DNA from: Acephala macrosclerotiorum | Lineage: Eukaryota; Ascomycota; Leotiomycetes; Helotiales; Mollisiaceae | Direction: 5' to 3' | NCBI GenBank assembly: GCA_014904845.1 | Contig: MU119379.1 | Coordinates: 52,105 to 116,104, forward strand | Length of the DNA: 64,000 bases | In this document: positions 1 through 10,876 of the stretch, one piece after another | Position numbering within the stretch: position 1 is the stretch's first letter | How the letters are laid out: each line of letters starts with the position of its first letter | Position numbers and translations under genes: made by a program | Notes under the pieces: generated by a model | Database searches by the model: none | What the model was told of the DNA's origin: nothing | The model's input: the letters and a program-made list of their open reading frames with translations, nothing else

Positions 1-2
1 AA

Positions 3-269
3 AGAAAGCTATTAACTAGTAGTATAGGTTCTGTAGACTCTTCTGTCCCTATGGAAAAGCACTCACTCACACACAGGGGGATTAAAGGGGACTGTCCAGT
101 GTGCAAGAAAAAAGGGATCCCTATAAAGAGAAAAAAGGTTTTAGAGGAAATATCAACTAATATGCAGGGTTCTGAATGTAGGAAAAGTAGTGTGTATGGA
201 TGTGCTATATGTGATATATCCCTCTGCAAAAAGAGACCATGTTTTAAGAAGTTTCATAGCCTAGAATAG
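3..269 (+). pseudogene. C-terminal end of a piggyBac-type transposase (runs in from the left edge)
   Basis: An open frame enters from the left edge and stops at 267-269; the ATG at 51 is internal, because the frame is open back to base 3. The end of the protein is a cysteine-rich finger: a CPVC pair, then CAIC, LCKKRPCF and a final FH. This matches the C-terminal cross-brace zinc domain of piggyBac transposases, which helps bind the element's ends. The catalytic DDD domain would lie to the left, so I cannot tell whether the transposase is intact. The typical TTAA target occurs at 367-370, but I could not define a terminal repeat there. Family call from motif spacing; alternatives are other PHD/RING-like fingers. 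Confidence 0.6.
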
Positions 270-505
270 AAGATATATCCTCATAAAGGGGTAAAACAGG
301 GGGTGCCAAGTCTAATTTCGCGCTAAAAGTCGCAAGCGAGTCAGCACTCCAGGGGATAAACACGCATTAAAACACCTAAGGATTGTTCAAATTATTCGAA
401 AGCTTCGACAAGGCAGTGAAGTCGAGGCAATGCTACTGCATGACTTCAGCCAAGGGTAGGGACCACACCAGGCCGCTGCTTGAACAATTTCAACAATTGC
501 ACGAA

Positions 506-943
506 TTACTTTCTCTCCACTACCTCGCCATCGCGTGTCTCTCCTTCTATCTTCGCCCACTTCTTCAGGTCCTCCCAACTAGCCCACTCCCCCCTTCACA
601 CTTTTCCGGTTCCAGAACTTGAGCGACATCACTATCTCTCTCCCGAATACACGCCATGAAAAAGGTGATATAGTACTTGCTATCTGCTCCCATGACGTCA
701 TTCGTAGCCGTTAGGAATTGGACATTGGAGACTGAGGCTGGTTGACTCAAGCACCTCGCGGGCAGTACAATCCTCAAGTGTGTCTCCAAACTCGAGATGT
801 CCGCCTGGAAGAGCATAAGTGCCTGCCCCGTGGGCATTCTTGCGTTTGTCGATGAGGAAGCGCGGATTTTCGGACGGGCTTTTGGTTGATTCGAGGACAA
901 AAGCGCCCACACTAAATCTAACACTGCTCTGTAGAGATGTCAT
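506..943 (-). pseudogene. NUDIX hydrolase gene broken by two frameshifts
   Basis: Read on the minus strand from the ATG at 943, this encodes a small NUDIX protein of the nucleotide-pool type with the motif [14 protein letters not shown] followed by AREVLE. In intact relatives the NUDIX box continues REVLEETG; here it reads REVLESTS, so a metal-binding glutamate and the glycine are missing. The frame then breaks near 745-750 and the homologous stretch ([12 protein letters not shown], then LEPEKCEG) continues in a second frame. It breaks again in the run of six G near 590 and finishes as EWASWEDLKKWAK in a third frame, ending at a TAA at 506-508. Two breaks plus altered catalytic residues argue for a pseudogene rather than a sequencing error. 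About 145 residues would be normal for the family. Confidence 0.7.
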
Positions 944-1439
944 GATTGGGGATAGACTTCTAAGGCAGGGGCTGTTAACAGCGCAGCTGGAAAAGAAGAC
1001 TTTTATGGTTGACAACCTGCAGGGGCTAGAATGGTTCAGGATGAAACATAAATTTCTATTTCGATTGTATTAAGATGTATCTATGTAGAAAATCCAGTGT
1101 TAGGGAACCAAAAAGAAGTATGAAAGAAGAAGGGAGGGGTCGTGAAGAAGAGTTAGAACTTGGGAGTGATAGAGTCACCAACTGGCACCAACCTGGGTGG
1201 CAGGCAAATGTTCAGCTTTAGGATATCGATTAGAGTATCAACTTATTAATTCCGCGTTGAGTCCTTTGGTTGGGAGCAGAAAGATGATATTGATGACGGA
1301 TTTTAAAATGGAAGAAGAAGAGAAGGGCAGAGAGGACAAGATGCTTCCTGTTCGTGATGTCCCAATTAGGCGAGATTTGGCAGCAAAGCAGACTCTAACT
1401 GACGGGGCCTAGCCGCATGCCTGATACAATAAAGTCTCC
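944..1439. other. Region without recognised gene
   Basis: About 500 bases between the NUDIX pseudogene and the pogo-split gene. The open frames here (a 71-codon frame at 1,197-1,412, for example) show no motif I recognise. A 14-base stretch near 1,171 (agagtcaccaact and flanks) also occurs inside the MITE at 18.4 kb, which may be chance. Confidence 0.4.
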
Positions 1440-1620
1440 GATCCCTAAAAGCCACCCTCAACGCGTCGACAACCTCCTCATCATTCATCAAAAACATATA
1501 AAGGCTTTGGTCATCTTCTTCCCTCGATGACCTTCTCTATATTCTCTACCTTCTCCTTCAGCCCCTGTGCACGCGTCTCCTCGCTCTGCGGGCTTTCATC
1601 ATGCACCAATCGCTCAAATA
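1440..1620 (-). pseudogene. 3' part of an unknown gene interrupted by the pogo element
   Basis: On the minus strand the sequence next to the pogo element reads VFERLVHDESPQSEE and on through EKVENIEKVI to a stop. It is in phase with the fragment on the other side of the transposon (3,823-4,150) once one copy of the TA duplication is removed. A second coding-like stretch (SLYMFLMNDEEVVDALRV) follows one frame over, which suggests a further indel or an intron. I do not recognise the protein. Confidence 0.45.
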
Positions 1621-1661
1621 ACCGAGATCCCGTGACAATGCACCACCCTGGCAAAAACACC
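1621..1661. repeat. Left terminal inverted repeat of the pogo element
   Basis: Begins ACCGAGATCCCGTG directly after the TA at 1,619-1,620 and is the imperfect reverse complement of 3,782-3,822. The first possible start codon of the transposase (1,638) lies inside it. Confidence 0.8.
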
Positions 1662-3546
1662 AAAATTTTTTTAAAAAATTACCCCACTATCACCACTTCA
1701 ACCATAGCTAGAGCGGACAAATCAGCACTTGTGACCTCCGCAGTGGAGGCAATCAGAAGCGGGAGGTTCAGTAGTGCTAAAGAAGCAGGCAGAGAGTTCA
1801 AAGTTCACCACACAGCTGTCACCAGAAAGTTGAATGGCCGCACCAAAACCCGGCGAGAAGCCCAATCATTTTACCACCAAGCTCTTACTAACAATCAAGA
1901 AGAGCTCTTAGTTGCTCAGATCAATAAGCTTACGGACCGAGGGATGCCTCCCACCAGTCAAATGATTAAAAACTTCGCAGAAGAGATAAGAGAGCGACCG
2001 GTCGAAAAGAACTGGACCAGCGGTTTTGTGCAACGTCATAAGCTTAGACTTAAGAGTGCTTATTTACGGAATATCGACAATTTGCGCTCTTCTGCAGAGC
2101 AAGTGGAGATGTTTATGATGTTCTTTATACTGGTAAAGTTTTTATTTATTCTTGTTTTGATCCACTTAGTGTCCCATTAGCTAATATGTCCGGAATATCT
2201 AGTTACTTCAAATCATCGAAAAATATAGTATCACGGCCGATAATTTCTACAATTTCGACGAGAAAGGATTCCTCATTGGTATGGCACGTACGATGAAAAG
2301 GATTATGACTCTAGAAGCATTCAAATCTGATCGCATCACTAAAAACAAGCAAAATGGAAACAGAGAGTTCATATCATTACTCGCGTGCGTGTCTGCTATT
2401 GGTCGAGCTATACCTCTACTCCTTATATACAAAAGTAAATCAGGCGATCTACAAGATACTTGGATGCAAGATGTACGCTCAGAGGATGGAATCTTCTTTG
2501 CTAGCTCGGACAATGAGTAGAGTAATAAGAAGCTTGGATTAGTCTGATTGCAGCAAGTCTTCGAACGCTTCACTAAACCTACTAATTCGAGAGCTAAGCG
2601 ACTTCTTTTGGTTGATGGACATTCTTCACATGTTAATATGGAGTTTATCAATTGGTGCGATACTCATAGAATCATCCTTATGATTCTACTACCTCATACA
2701 ACGCATAGACTTCAACCTTTGGATGTGGGTCTATTCCAGCCACTCTCTACAGCATACTCTTAAGAACTGGAAAAACTTATGTCCGATAGCGAAGGCCTAG
2801 TCTCAATGTTTAAGCGTTTCTTCTACTCACTTTTTAAGAGTGCTTGAGAGAAGTCTTTTACATGCGAGAACATCCAATATGCGTTCGAGAAGCCTGGAAT
2901 TTGGCCTGTGGATTATTCCAAAGTTGTCAGTCAAATCACTATATCTACAATAGCTTCTACTGCGCTAATCTCTCTTCTACGGTCCTCTAAAGGTGCCAAG
3001 GACATTCGTCATATGAAAACCGAGTTCAGTAAAAAGGCTGGCACTGAGAAGGAAGAGGCTGTTGACGATATGTTTGAGATTATGTTGAAAGGCTTTTCTA
3101 AGATTTCTATCTTACAACATGAGAATCGAGGCCTTCGCAATGCTATCATTATGGAGCAAAAGAAGCGTAAGAGGGGTAAGAGGCTGGATTTGAAGGGTGA
3201 GGAGAGTAGTAGGATGGAAGCATGGTCACCATCGAAGGTAGTCAAAGCTGTGACTTACTAGGCTGAACTGGAGGTCCAAGCTCAGTTGGATAAGGAAGCC
3301 AAAGAGGCTAGGAAAGCTGTAAGAGCAGCTAAGAAGGTGGAAAACGATCAGAAGAAGGATGAACAAGCTGCCCGTCAAGCAGAGAAGCAATTGCAGAAGG
3401 AATTGGCAAAGGCTGCTTTTGCTCTATCCGCCCCGCCAAAGAAGGCTCTTGCCAAGCCAAAACAGAAGACAGCTGAGCTTCAAACACCTGTTTTGAAGGC
3501 CCCAAAGGTTAGTATATCTCTTCCTAGCCCTCAGAAAAGCAACTAA
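1638..3546 (+). pseudogene. pogo/Fot1-type transposase (DD35D), degraded
   Basis: The first part (to about 2,130) is a helix-turn-helix region of the CENP-B/psq kind (SGRFSSAKEAGREFKVHHTA, then GFVQRHKLRLKSA). After a one-base frame break near 2,115 and a probable intron (about 2,131-2,210, GTAAAG to CTAG), the DDE domain follows: NFDEKGFLIG holds the first Asp (2,257), LLVDGHSSH the second (2,614) and QPLDVGLFQ the third, 35 residues on. All three acids are still present. Frame +1 is broken by stops at 2,518, 2,545, 2,761, 2,845 and 3,259. By family comparison these replace Trp, Trp, Gln, Trp and Gln codons. A Lys/Ala-rich tail (3,286-3,546) ends the protein. Confidence 0.8.
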
Positions 3547-3781
3547 AAGTTATGCAGAGCTTGGTAGTTGTTCTAAAAGTTGTCGCGCCGGACCCAGAGC
3601 CGAAACAGGTAAAACGCAGTAAGCGCACAATCAAGCCACCAAAAAGGTTTGAGCATGGAAAATAACTTTGCGCGATTGTTTATAGACTAGTAATGAATCT
3701 CTATTTCAAGTTTCAAATCAATTGATAAAGTGGTTGTGATTTTACAAGGTTTTGAAGTATGGTAGTGGTTTCATGAATGGG

Positions 3782-3822
3782 GGTGCTTTTGACAGGGTGG
3801 TGCTCGCTAACGGGAAATCGGT
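3782..3822. repeat. Right terminal inverted repeat of the pogo element
   Basis: Ends GGGAAATCGGT followed by TA at 3,823-3,824; it mirrors the left repeat with several mismatches. Confidence 0.8.
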
Positions 3823-4150
3823 TACCTCGGCAGCAGCATAGATAAAGCTGGCCAACGTAGAAGCCTTGTCCATGTTCTTTTCGTTGCTTTTCTCATCTCT
3901 GCACCTTAAAAATCAGCTTCAAGACCACAAGCAGCGGCTACAACACACCCTTTTCGAGTCTGCGAGTGAGAGCTGTTTTGGGAACGCATCACGTGATACA
4001 ATAGGAATCGTGATCTTGGTTTCAGGCTCGGCCAACTGTTGGGCTCTTGGATGCGCTGGTGTATGGAACTCTGCAACGATTGGAAATGAAGCTCTGGCGT
4101 TTAGACAGATGTGGCTTACTTATAATGCTCTCCTTTTAGCAGAGAAGTGC
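3823..4150 (-). pseudogene. 5' part of the unknown gene interrupted by the pogo element
   Basis: On the minus strand 3,823-3,898 reads MDKASTLASFIYAAAE and runs straight into the TA target site. Upstream, after a plausible intron whose 3' end is CTGATTTTTAAGGTGCAG, another coding-like stretch reads IVAEFHTPAHPRAQQLAE. Removing the transposon and one TA joins codons GAG-GTA-TTT in frame with 1,440-1,618. I see no known domain and no convincing first ATG upstream of 4,100. Confidence 0.45.
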
Positions 4151-4180
4151 TGATCGTGGTTTTATATTTATATTTATGCT

Positions 4181-4538
4181 TCATTTCATTCTACTTCTTT
4201 TGTGAAGCTGGGAATTTTTGGCGCCTTGTAAAATTTCTCTCGGAATCTGTGAGACCGCTATCCAAGCGTGAGTGTCGTTGTCGCGAAACGTACTCTGATC
4301 TCGCAGGGCTGTAAACACAAGACTGCTGAATTGTGGCGCATTTTTTGGAAAGATCTCGCAAGAATCTCGCAGGGACAATCCTGAAACGAATGTCGATACC
4401 CGCGCGCGTGTTTCCTCCCACCTTACTTCGACCGAATATCATTTTCGTATTCTTTTTTATCGAATGTGTTAACAGGAATGTCAATTGAATTGTGATATAA
4501 GTTGGTTTCTTGTTTTTAGAGTATAAGAGTCGTGGATT
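4181..4538. other. Intergenic region upstream of the Myb-like gene
   Basis: No gene recognised. The minus-strand open frames here overlap the Myb gene's promoter side and have no family features. The stretch probably contains the promoters of the Myb-like gene and of the interrupted minus-strand gene. Confidence 0.4.
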
Positions 4539-6117
4539 ATGTTTTCTCTGGTACGTTTCCGGCGCCACAATTTCCTTTTATTCTCCTGTAGTACGTTGCG
4601 ACGAACAACATTATACTGATGAATGACAGAGTCTTGCACTATGTGTACTAGCAAGTCTAAATACGTGTGCAAGCCGTACACCATATTCCCCCGCTGGAAC
4701 GGGAGGCTTTTACGCGAATCATCCTTTTCTATCCAATGCCTCCTCGTACGTACCGATTGTAATACCTTCAAGGACTTTCGACGAACAACCCGCGGGGAGC
4801 CGCTTAGCATCTTATACGCCTACCTCCCCTCACACTAAGGCTTTCAGCCAACAACCGCAAGCATATACAGGAGTGCAGAATCCACAGCCTTTTGCGACGC
4901 CTCTCTACTCCCTGCAGCATCCGCTAAGCCTACATCTGACGCCTGCCCCTTCCACACTAGCACAAATCAGCATTCGGCCGTCATCAGGAGCATGGAATCC
5001 CCAAGATGACTCGACCTTAATGGCAGCTCGTGTTCAGGGAATGAATTGGGCACCAATCCAACAGGCTTACTTCCCTAATAAAACCCCGAACGCTTGCCGG
5101 AAGAGACACGAACGACTGATGGAGAGGAGAAGTGCAGATAGCTGGGACGGAAGAAAAATAGAGAATTTGGCAAAGCATTACATGTCTTTGCGCAGAGAGA
5201 TCTGGGCTCCGTTAGCTGCCCAAATTGGCGAGAAATGGAATGTGGTGGAACAAATGGTGAGACCCTTCCATCCCCTACTTGAGAAGAACTTTGTACCTGA
5301 CGCTTGTTATCTTAGTGCATGTCCCAAGGGCTCAAAAACCTCCAAGTATCAGCTCGATCTTGCGCCCGGCGCGAAAGAACCCTAGACAGCACCTCTCTAA
5401 ACCGCACTTCTAAGCGCTATGACGATGACAGTGGATATGCCGACAACGTGGAAACTCAATTTGGAGATGACATAGTTTGTTTGCCTAAGCCGAATGGCGG
5501 CTATGAGATACAAAATACTAATCTGTGGTGTGCAGGACTCTGAGTCAACACGTGGGCATGAATACGCGCAAGTTTTTTCCAACGGATATCATCAGCAGCA
5601 ACAAGCCATGTCTAGTGTTCCTACTGCAACTATAGCCTCAAGTTCGACACGCACGAACCATTTTTCCGCTGCCGCAACATCTTGGTCTAGTCGAGCAGAC
5701 ACGAAATCCAGCGGACCACAAAAAGCGGAATCTGTTCATCAAAATCTACTGACGAATATTTCGAATAACTCTCATCCTTCCCCAGCCACCACAGCGGACT
5801 CATATTTGAAAGAGATGCCAGAAGATCACAGTCGGCTGCAGCGGAAGGTCGATAAACCTATTGACCCGTATTTGCCACCAAGAACCAGAGCTGCGCTTGT
5901 CAAATATGTTCTAGGGAATGACTCTGGTATACATGTTAACGAAAGCCATAACGTACAACTACAATTGCGGACCTCCTCTCCGCCTGAAAATATTCGATCC
6001 GTCATTCAATTAGCAGCAAGGGATGAGGATCCAGGTGGCACTGCCAATGAAGCGGGCGTTTCCTTAATCAAGCAGTCGAATACTCAAGCTATATCAAGCC
6101 CTTTAAGCTCAAATTAG
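4539..6117 (+). CDS. Myb/SANT-like DNA-binding protein
   Basis: Proposed exons 4,539-4,550, 4,630-5,256, 5,316-5,474 and 5,536-6,117 give 459 residues in phase throughout. The introns have good signals: GTACGT...ACAG, GTGAGA with CTGAC and TTAG, and GTTTGT with ACTAAT and GCAG. Residues about 122-215 form the Myb-like domain common in ascomycetes, including GAWNPQDDSTLMAARVQGMN, the helix PNACRKRHERLMERR, and GEKWNVVEQMCMSQGLKNL across an intron. The rest is low-complexity Ser/Gln/Asn sequence, as usual for such transcription factors. The four-codon first exon is uncertain and gives an unusually hydrophobic N-terminus. The TAG at 6,115 is the only break before the zinc-finger frame that follows in the same frame, so the two may be one gene. 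Confidence 0.7.
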
Positions 6118-6803
6118 AAGCTAGTCCGGCCCTGCGATACATCATCAACCAACGGTGGACACTCGGATGAGTCAAGTGACGATGAAAATAGCCTCATTTC
6201 TTGGGAAGATCGGATCGACTTTGAGGATGGTACAGCTCTTTCCCCCGAGGCCAAGAACAAAGTTGACATGATTATGTCACTAGTGGCTGCCTTACGATAT
6301 AGATTGCTGTCGGAACTAATGCTGTCATTTCATCTGAGTTGCAGACAAAGTTTGATCGAAACCAAACCGCACTTCGATACCTATTCCGCATCAGAGGGCC
6401 ATACCATGAGTGGTACATCGCCAAGCAACCCCACAGATGGCGATGTATCAGCGCTGAATGTTTCCTTCACATCCGGAGGAAATTCGGATCGCGTACTGAA
6501 TTCATCAAATGCCAAAGATTCGAATCACAAGCGCCGTACCGACCAAGATGACGACGAGGATGACGAGACGAACAAGAAGAGGCAGCGTCGCGATCCACCA
6601 GGCTCTGATCCACTTTCCGAAAAGGTTCAAAGGCTTACCTGTCCATATCGTCTCCGTGGCCCGGGTTCCTTCGGATTGAATGGCACGCGTGTATGCTCAA
6701 ACACTTGGCCAGATATAGCGAAATTGAAGTAAGATGAGACAACTCAACCTGCTGCCTGGACACCTATGTCTAACCTGGTCTTTTTGTAAAGAACATTTAT
6801 ATT
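6118..6803 (+). pseudogene. 5' part of a C2H2-type zinc-finger gene, split by the LTR element
   Basis: Open in the same frame as the Myb gene. It opens with an acidic stretch (SLISWEDRIDFEDG, then LSPEAKNKVDMIM) typical of a large ascomycete family of C2H2-like proteins, then a basic KKRQRR signal. The finger half LTCPYRLRGPGSFGL ... TRVCSNTWPDIAKLK ends at 6,731. A probable intron follows (GTAAGA at 6,730; TCTAAC branch point near 6,770; AG at 6,790), and then a short exon piece that begins the conserved EHLY. It is cut at 6,803 by the retrotransposon. No ATG of its own lies between 6,118 and 6,268, which supports a start upstream or fusion to the Myb gene. The phase across the intron is off by one base, so the gene may already have been damaged. 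Confidence 0.65.
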
Positions 6804-7020
6804 TGTCGGAACAAAGATCAAAGAAAATCACGTGTCGAAATCATATAATAGGTCATGTGACTTCTAGCTAATATATAAAGGGGAGCTTCCGAAGGAAGCT
6901 CTCTTTTTCTTTTTTATATATAAATATAAATATAAAACGGCATTAAATCGAATTAACGATTTTAATATTATATATTTTTTTTTAATATTTATAAATATTA
7001 ATTATATTAATTATATTGAT
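6804..7020. repeat. Left LTR (outer half nearly unmutated)
   Basis: About 6,804-6,930 keeps normal G/C, with a TATATAA box and the hairpin AGCTTCCGAAGGAAGCT (6,885-6,903 region). The inner part is AT-saturated and its right border is blurred. Polarity cannot be assigned. Confidence 0.65.
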
Positions 7021-7023
7021 TTT

Positions 7024-7085
7024 TGTCGGGACATATATATCGTCACGTGACGCATGTCATGTGACGATGGAAGTTGAGAGTATAT
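7024..7085. repeat. Second LTR-like start directly after the left LTR
   Basis: TGTCGGGACA at 7,024 is followed by TCACGTGAC, GTCATGTGAC and TATATAA in the same order as in the left LTR (TGTCGGAACA, TCACGTG, GTCATGTGAC, TATATAA). It also contains the 12-bp palindrome CGTCACGTGACG (7,041-7,052). It looks like a diverged relative of the LTR start, so the block may be composite. Confidence 0.4.
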
Positions 7086-10000
7086 AATTTTAACTTTTAC
7101 TTTTTTAATTAAAAACAAAATTATTATAAAATTATTACGTAATACGAGTTATAATTTAAAGTTATAATATTTTAATAAATATTTAATTATATTAATTAAA
7201 TATAAAATAATAAAATTTATATTAAAAAAAGTTTTTATATAAAAAAAAAATTATTTTTTTAAAATTTAAAAATATATATTTAATTTTTTTTAATATTTAA
7301 AAATTTTTATAAAAAAATATTAAAAAAATTTTATATAAAAAAGTATAATTTTTTTAATATTTAAAATTTTACGTTTTATATTTTTTTTAATATTTAAAAA
7401 TTTTTGCGTATAATATTAAAAGTTTAAAAAAATAATTATTAAAATTTTAATTATACTTTTTTTAATTTACGTTTATTACGTACGATAAAAAAATCAATTA
7501 CGAAAATTTTATTTTTTTTAAATTAACGATTAAAAACTAATTTATTTTTAAAAAAATTTTATAATATAAATAATAATATTATTTTAAAATTAATATTTTA
7601 TATTTTTTTTAAAATAAAATATTATTTATTTTTGTAAAACTTTATATTATTTATACTATTTATACTATTTAATAAAATTTTTAACGAAGTTTTAAATATA
7701 ATAAATAATCCGATAATCGATTTTATAAACGCGTATATAATATTTATTTCGAGTTTTAATAAATAAAATATTATTAATTTTTTATAAAATTTTAATATTA
7801 ATTTTTTAAAATTTTATATTTTTAAATAATTATTTATAAAGTTTTTTATTATAAATAATAAAATTTTAAATTAATAATAATTTTAAATATTAATTTTATT
7901 AATTTTATATAAATAATTAATAATTAAAATTTAAATTATATTATTAAAATCGATTTTATAATTACGTATAAAAAAATTTAATTATTAAATTATTTTTACG
8001 AATTGTAATAATATATAAAAATAATAAAATAATTAATTTAAAAAAACAATTAATAAAAAAAGTTTATTTTAATATAATAAAAACGAATATAAAAAACAAA
8101 TTTAAATAAATTTATTATAAACGAAATTATTTTATATAAATTTAAAATATTTAAATATTTTATAAAAATTTTATTAAAAAAACTTTAAAAATTAAAAAAT
8201 TATTTTAAAAAAAAATAACGTTTATATTTCGCGTAAACGATTATTTTAATAAATTCAAATTTTTATTTAAAAATAATACGAATATATAATTTAATCAAAT
8301 ACGAAAATATTATAAAAAATAAATAAAAAAAAATTTAATTTTCGATTTAAATTATTAATTTTTAAAATTATTTAAATTATAAAATTTTAAATTAATACGA
8401 ATTATTTTATTACTTTTAAACGAATAAAAATTATAAAAACAAAATAAAAAAAAATTATAAATATTAATATAAAAATCGAAAAATAAAAAAAATATAAATT
8501 TATAATAATAAAATTCGAAGTTATAAAATTTTAATATTAATTTTCAAAATAATATTTTTTTATTTTATAAAAATTTTTAATTTTTTTATTTTTATTTTTT
8601 ATTTTATTTTATTTTATTTTATAATAAATATATTAAATATAATATTATAAAATATATTAAACGTTTAATATTTAATTATTTTACGTTTATATTTTTTTTT
8701 ATATTTACGTTATTAATTTGAATTTTCCGTTTACGTATTATATTTTTTTTAAATAAATTATTATATAAAAAAAAAAAAAATCGATTAAAATATATTTATA
8801 AAAAAAAAAAAATATTAAAAATTCGTAATTATTTTATTTTCTCGATCGAACGAAAAAAATAAAAAATATTTAATTATATAATTTTTATATAATTTTATAA
8901 TATAATAAAATTTATATATTTTTAAAATATAATAAATATAAAAAACAAATTAAAAAAATATTTTAATTATATTACGTATTAATATAAAATAAAAATTATT
9001 AATATTAAAATATATTATATAACGATAAAAATTAAAAATATATAATTTTATTAATTAAATTATTATTTTCGTATAACGTTTTTATAATAAAAATTATAAT
9101 TAAAAAATATTTTAATTATAAAAATATTTTTTATATTTATTATTAATTAAATTTTTATATAAAAATGATTTTTTTAATATCGTTTAATAAAAAACTTTTT
9201 ATTTTTTTATTTTTTATATATAAATAAAAAACTTTTTTTATACGTTTTTTAAAAAAAATTTATATAAAATTTTTTATTAAAAAATTTTTTTTTTTTAATA
9301 TATATAATTCGATTAATATTATATAATAAAACAATTTATAAATATTTTATAATAATTTATTTTATTTTTTTAATTAATCGAAAATTATATTATTTTTTTT
9401 TTTAAATAAATTGTTAATTTTTTAATCGTATAATAATAAAAAAAAAAATTTTCGCGAAACGTATTAAAAATTTTAAAAAAATTTTAATTTATATAAAATT
9501 TCAAGTTTTAAAAAAATTTAAAAATTTATTAAAAAATATAATAATAATTTTAAACGAAATTATAATATATAATTCGTACGAAATTATTATATTTAATTTA
9601 CATTTTATTTATTATTATTTTATATAAATTATAATAATAATTTATACGAAAATTAAAATAATTAATTAAATTTTTTAACGAATTATTTAAAATTTAAAAA
9701 ATTTAAATAAAAAAAAAATTAATAAAATCGATTTTAAAAATAAACGTTTATTCGTTAATATTTATTTTTATTTTTTTATTTAAAAAAATTATTATTCGTT
9801 TTATTCGTACGAAAACTTAAAATATTTTTTTCGTTTTAAAAAAAAAAATTCGTTCGACGATTCGCAAGCGAACTAATAACGAACGAGTTTTTTTTTTTTA
9901 TTCGACGTATATTTTATTTCGTAAGTTTTACAAAAACGCTTTTATAAAAAGTTATAAAGTTTTTAATTTTAGTAATTTATTTTTATTTTAAGTTTTAAAT

Positions 10001-10876
10001 TAAAAACTTTTAATTTAAATGTTTTATAAACGTTTAAAATTAATATAATTATTAAAATAATATTTAAAATTTTATTAAGCGATAAAAATTAATAAATTAA
10101 TGAACTTTTAAATATTTAAAATAAAAACGTATTATAAAGTTTTATATTATTAAAAAAAAACTTTTTAAACTTTTTTTTTTAAAAATTGTATAATTATAAA
10201 AATATTTAATATTTTAAATAAAAACGTATTTATTATAAAATCTTATATTAAAAAAAAACTTTTTAAAACTCTTTTTAAAAATTATACAATTATAAAAATA
10301 TTTAATATTTAAATAAATATTTTAATATTTAAAATAAAAATATATTTAAAAAATTTTAAAAATAAAAAAAAATTATTATTAATTTTAATATTTAAAATAA
10401 TAACGCATTTAAAAATTTCATAATCGTAATTTTTATTAAATACGATTATATTTTATTTATTTGCGTAATAATAAATTAATAAAATTATTTAAAATTTAAA
10501 ATTTAAAAACATTTAATTAAGTTTTAATTTATTTATAAATTTTATATAATTTGAATTAATTAATAATTTATAATTATAAGTAATTATAATTATAAAGTTT
10601 TAATACTTTTTATTAAAACGGTTATTTATTATTTTAAAGTTTTATAATTGCGATATTTTTTAATAAATTAATCAAATTACTATATTTGAATACTTTAATT
10701 AAATTTAATAATTTTCGCCTATAATTGAAATAATTCGTGCCACGTAAATAATACGTAATTTAATAAAAGTTAATATTAGTCTTTAAAACGAACGACTAAT
10801 TAAATTAGTTTTTATTTTATTTCGTACGAATTTTAATTTTATTTTGATTTTAATTATAAAAATGAAAAATTATTAA

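Larger units (their letters stand above)
1621..3822 (+). mobile_element. pogo/Fot1-type Tc1-mariner DNA transposon, complete but inactivated
   Basis: A 2,202-bp element flanked by TA (1,619-1,620 and 3,823-3,824), the target duplication of the Tc1/mariner superfamily. Its ends are imperfect inverted repeats of about 40 bp: left 1,621-1,661 and right 3,782-3,822, sharing ACCGA at the tips and GCACCACCCTG inside. The whole plus strand between them is one transposase gene. The insertion lies inside a minus-strand gene. Reading the five in-frame stops as C-to-T or G-to-A changes fits RIP-type mutation. Both ends and the target duplication survive, so it could have been mobilised in trans when young. 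Confidence 0.85.

Noticed and set aside
367..370. TTAA as the right border of the piggyBac element
   Set aside because: The tetramer is common and no matching terminal repeat is visible without the left end of the element.
7080..10870. Search for gag-pol reading frames, primer-binding site and polypurine tract in the LTR element
   Set aside because: The sequence is too AT-saturated; no frame longer than about 60 codons and no tRNA-complementary stretch can be claimed.
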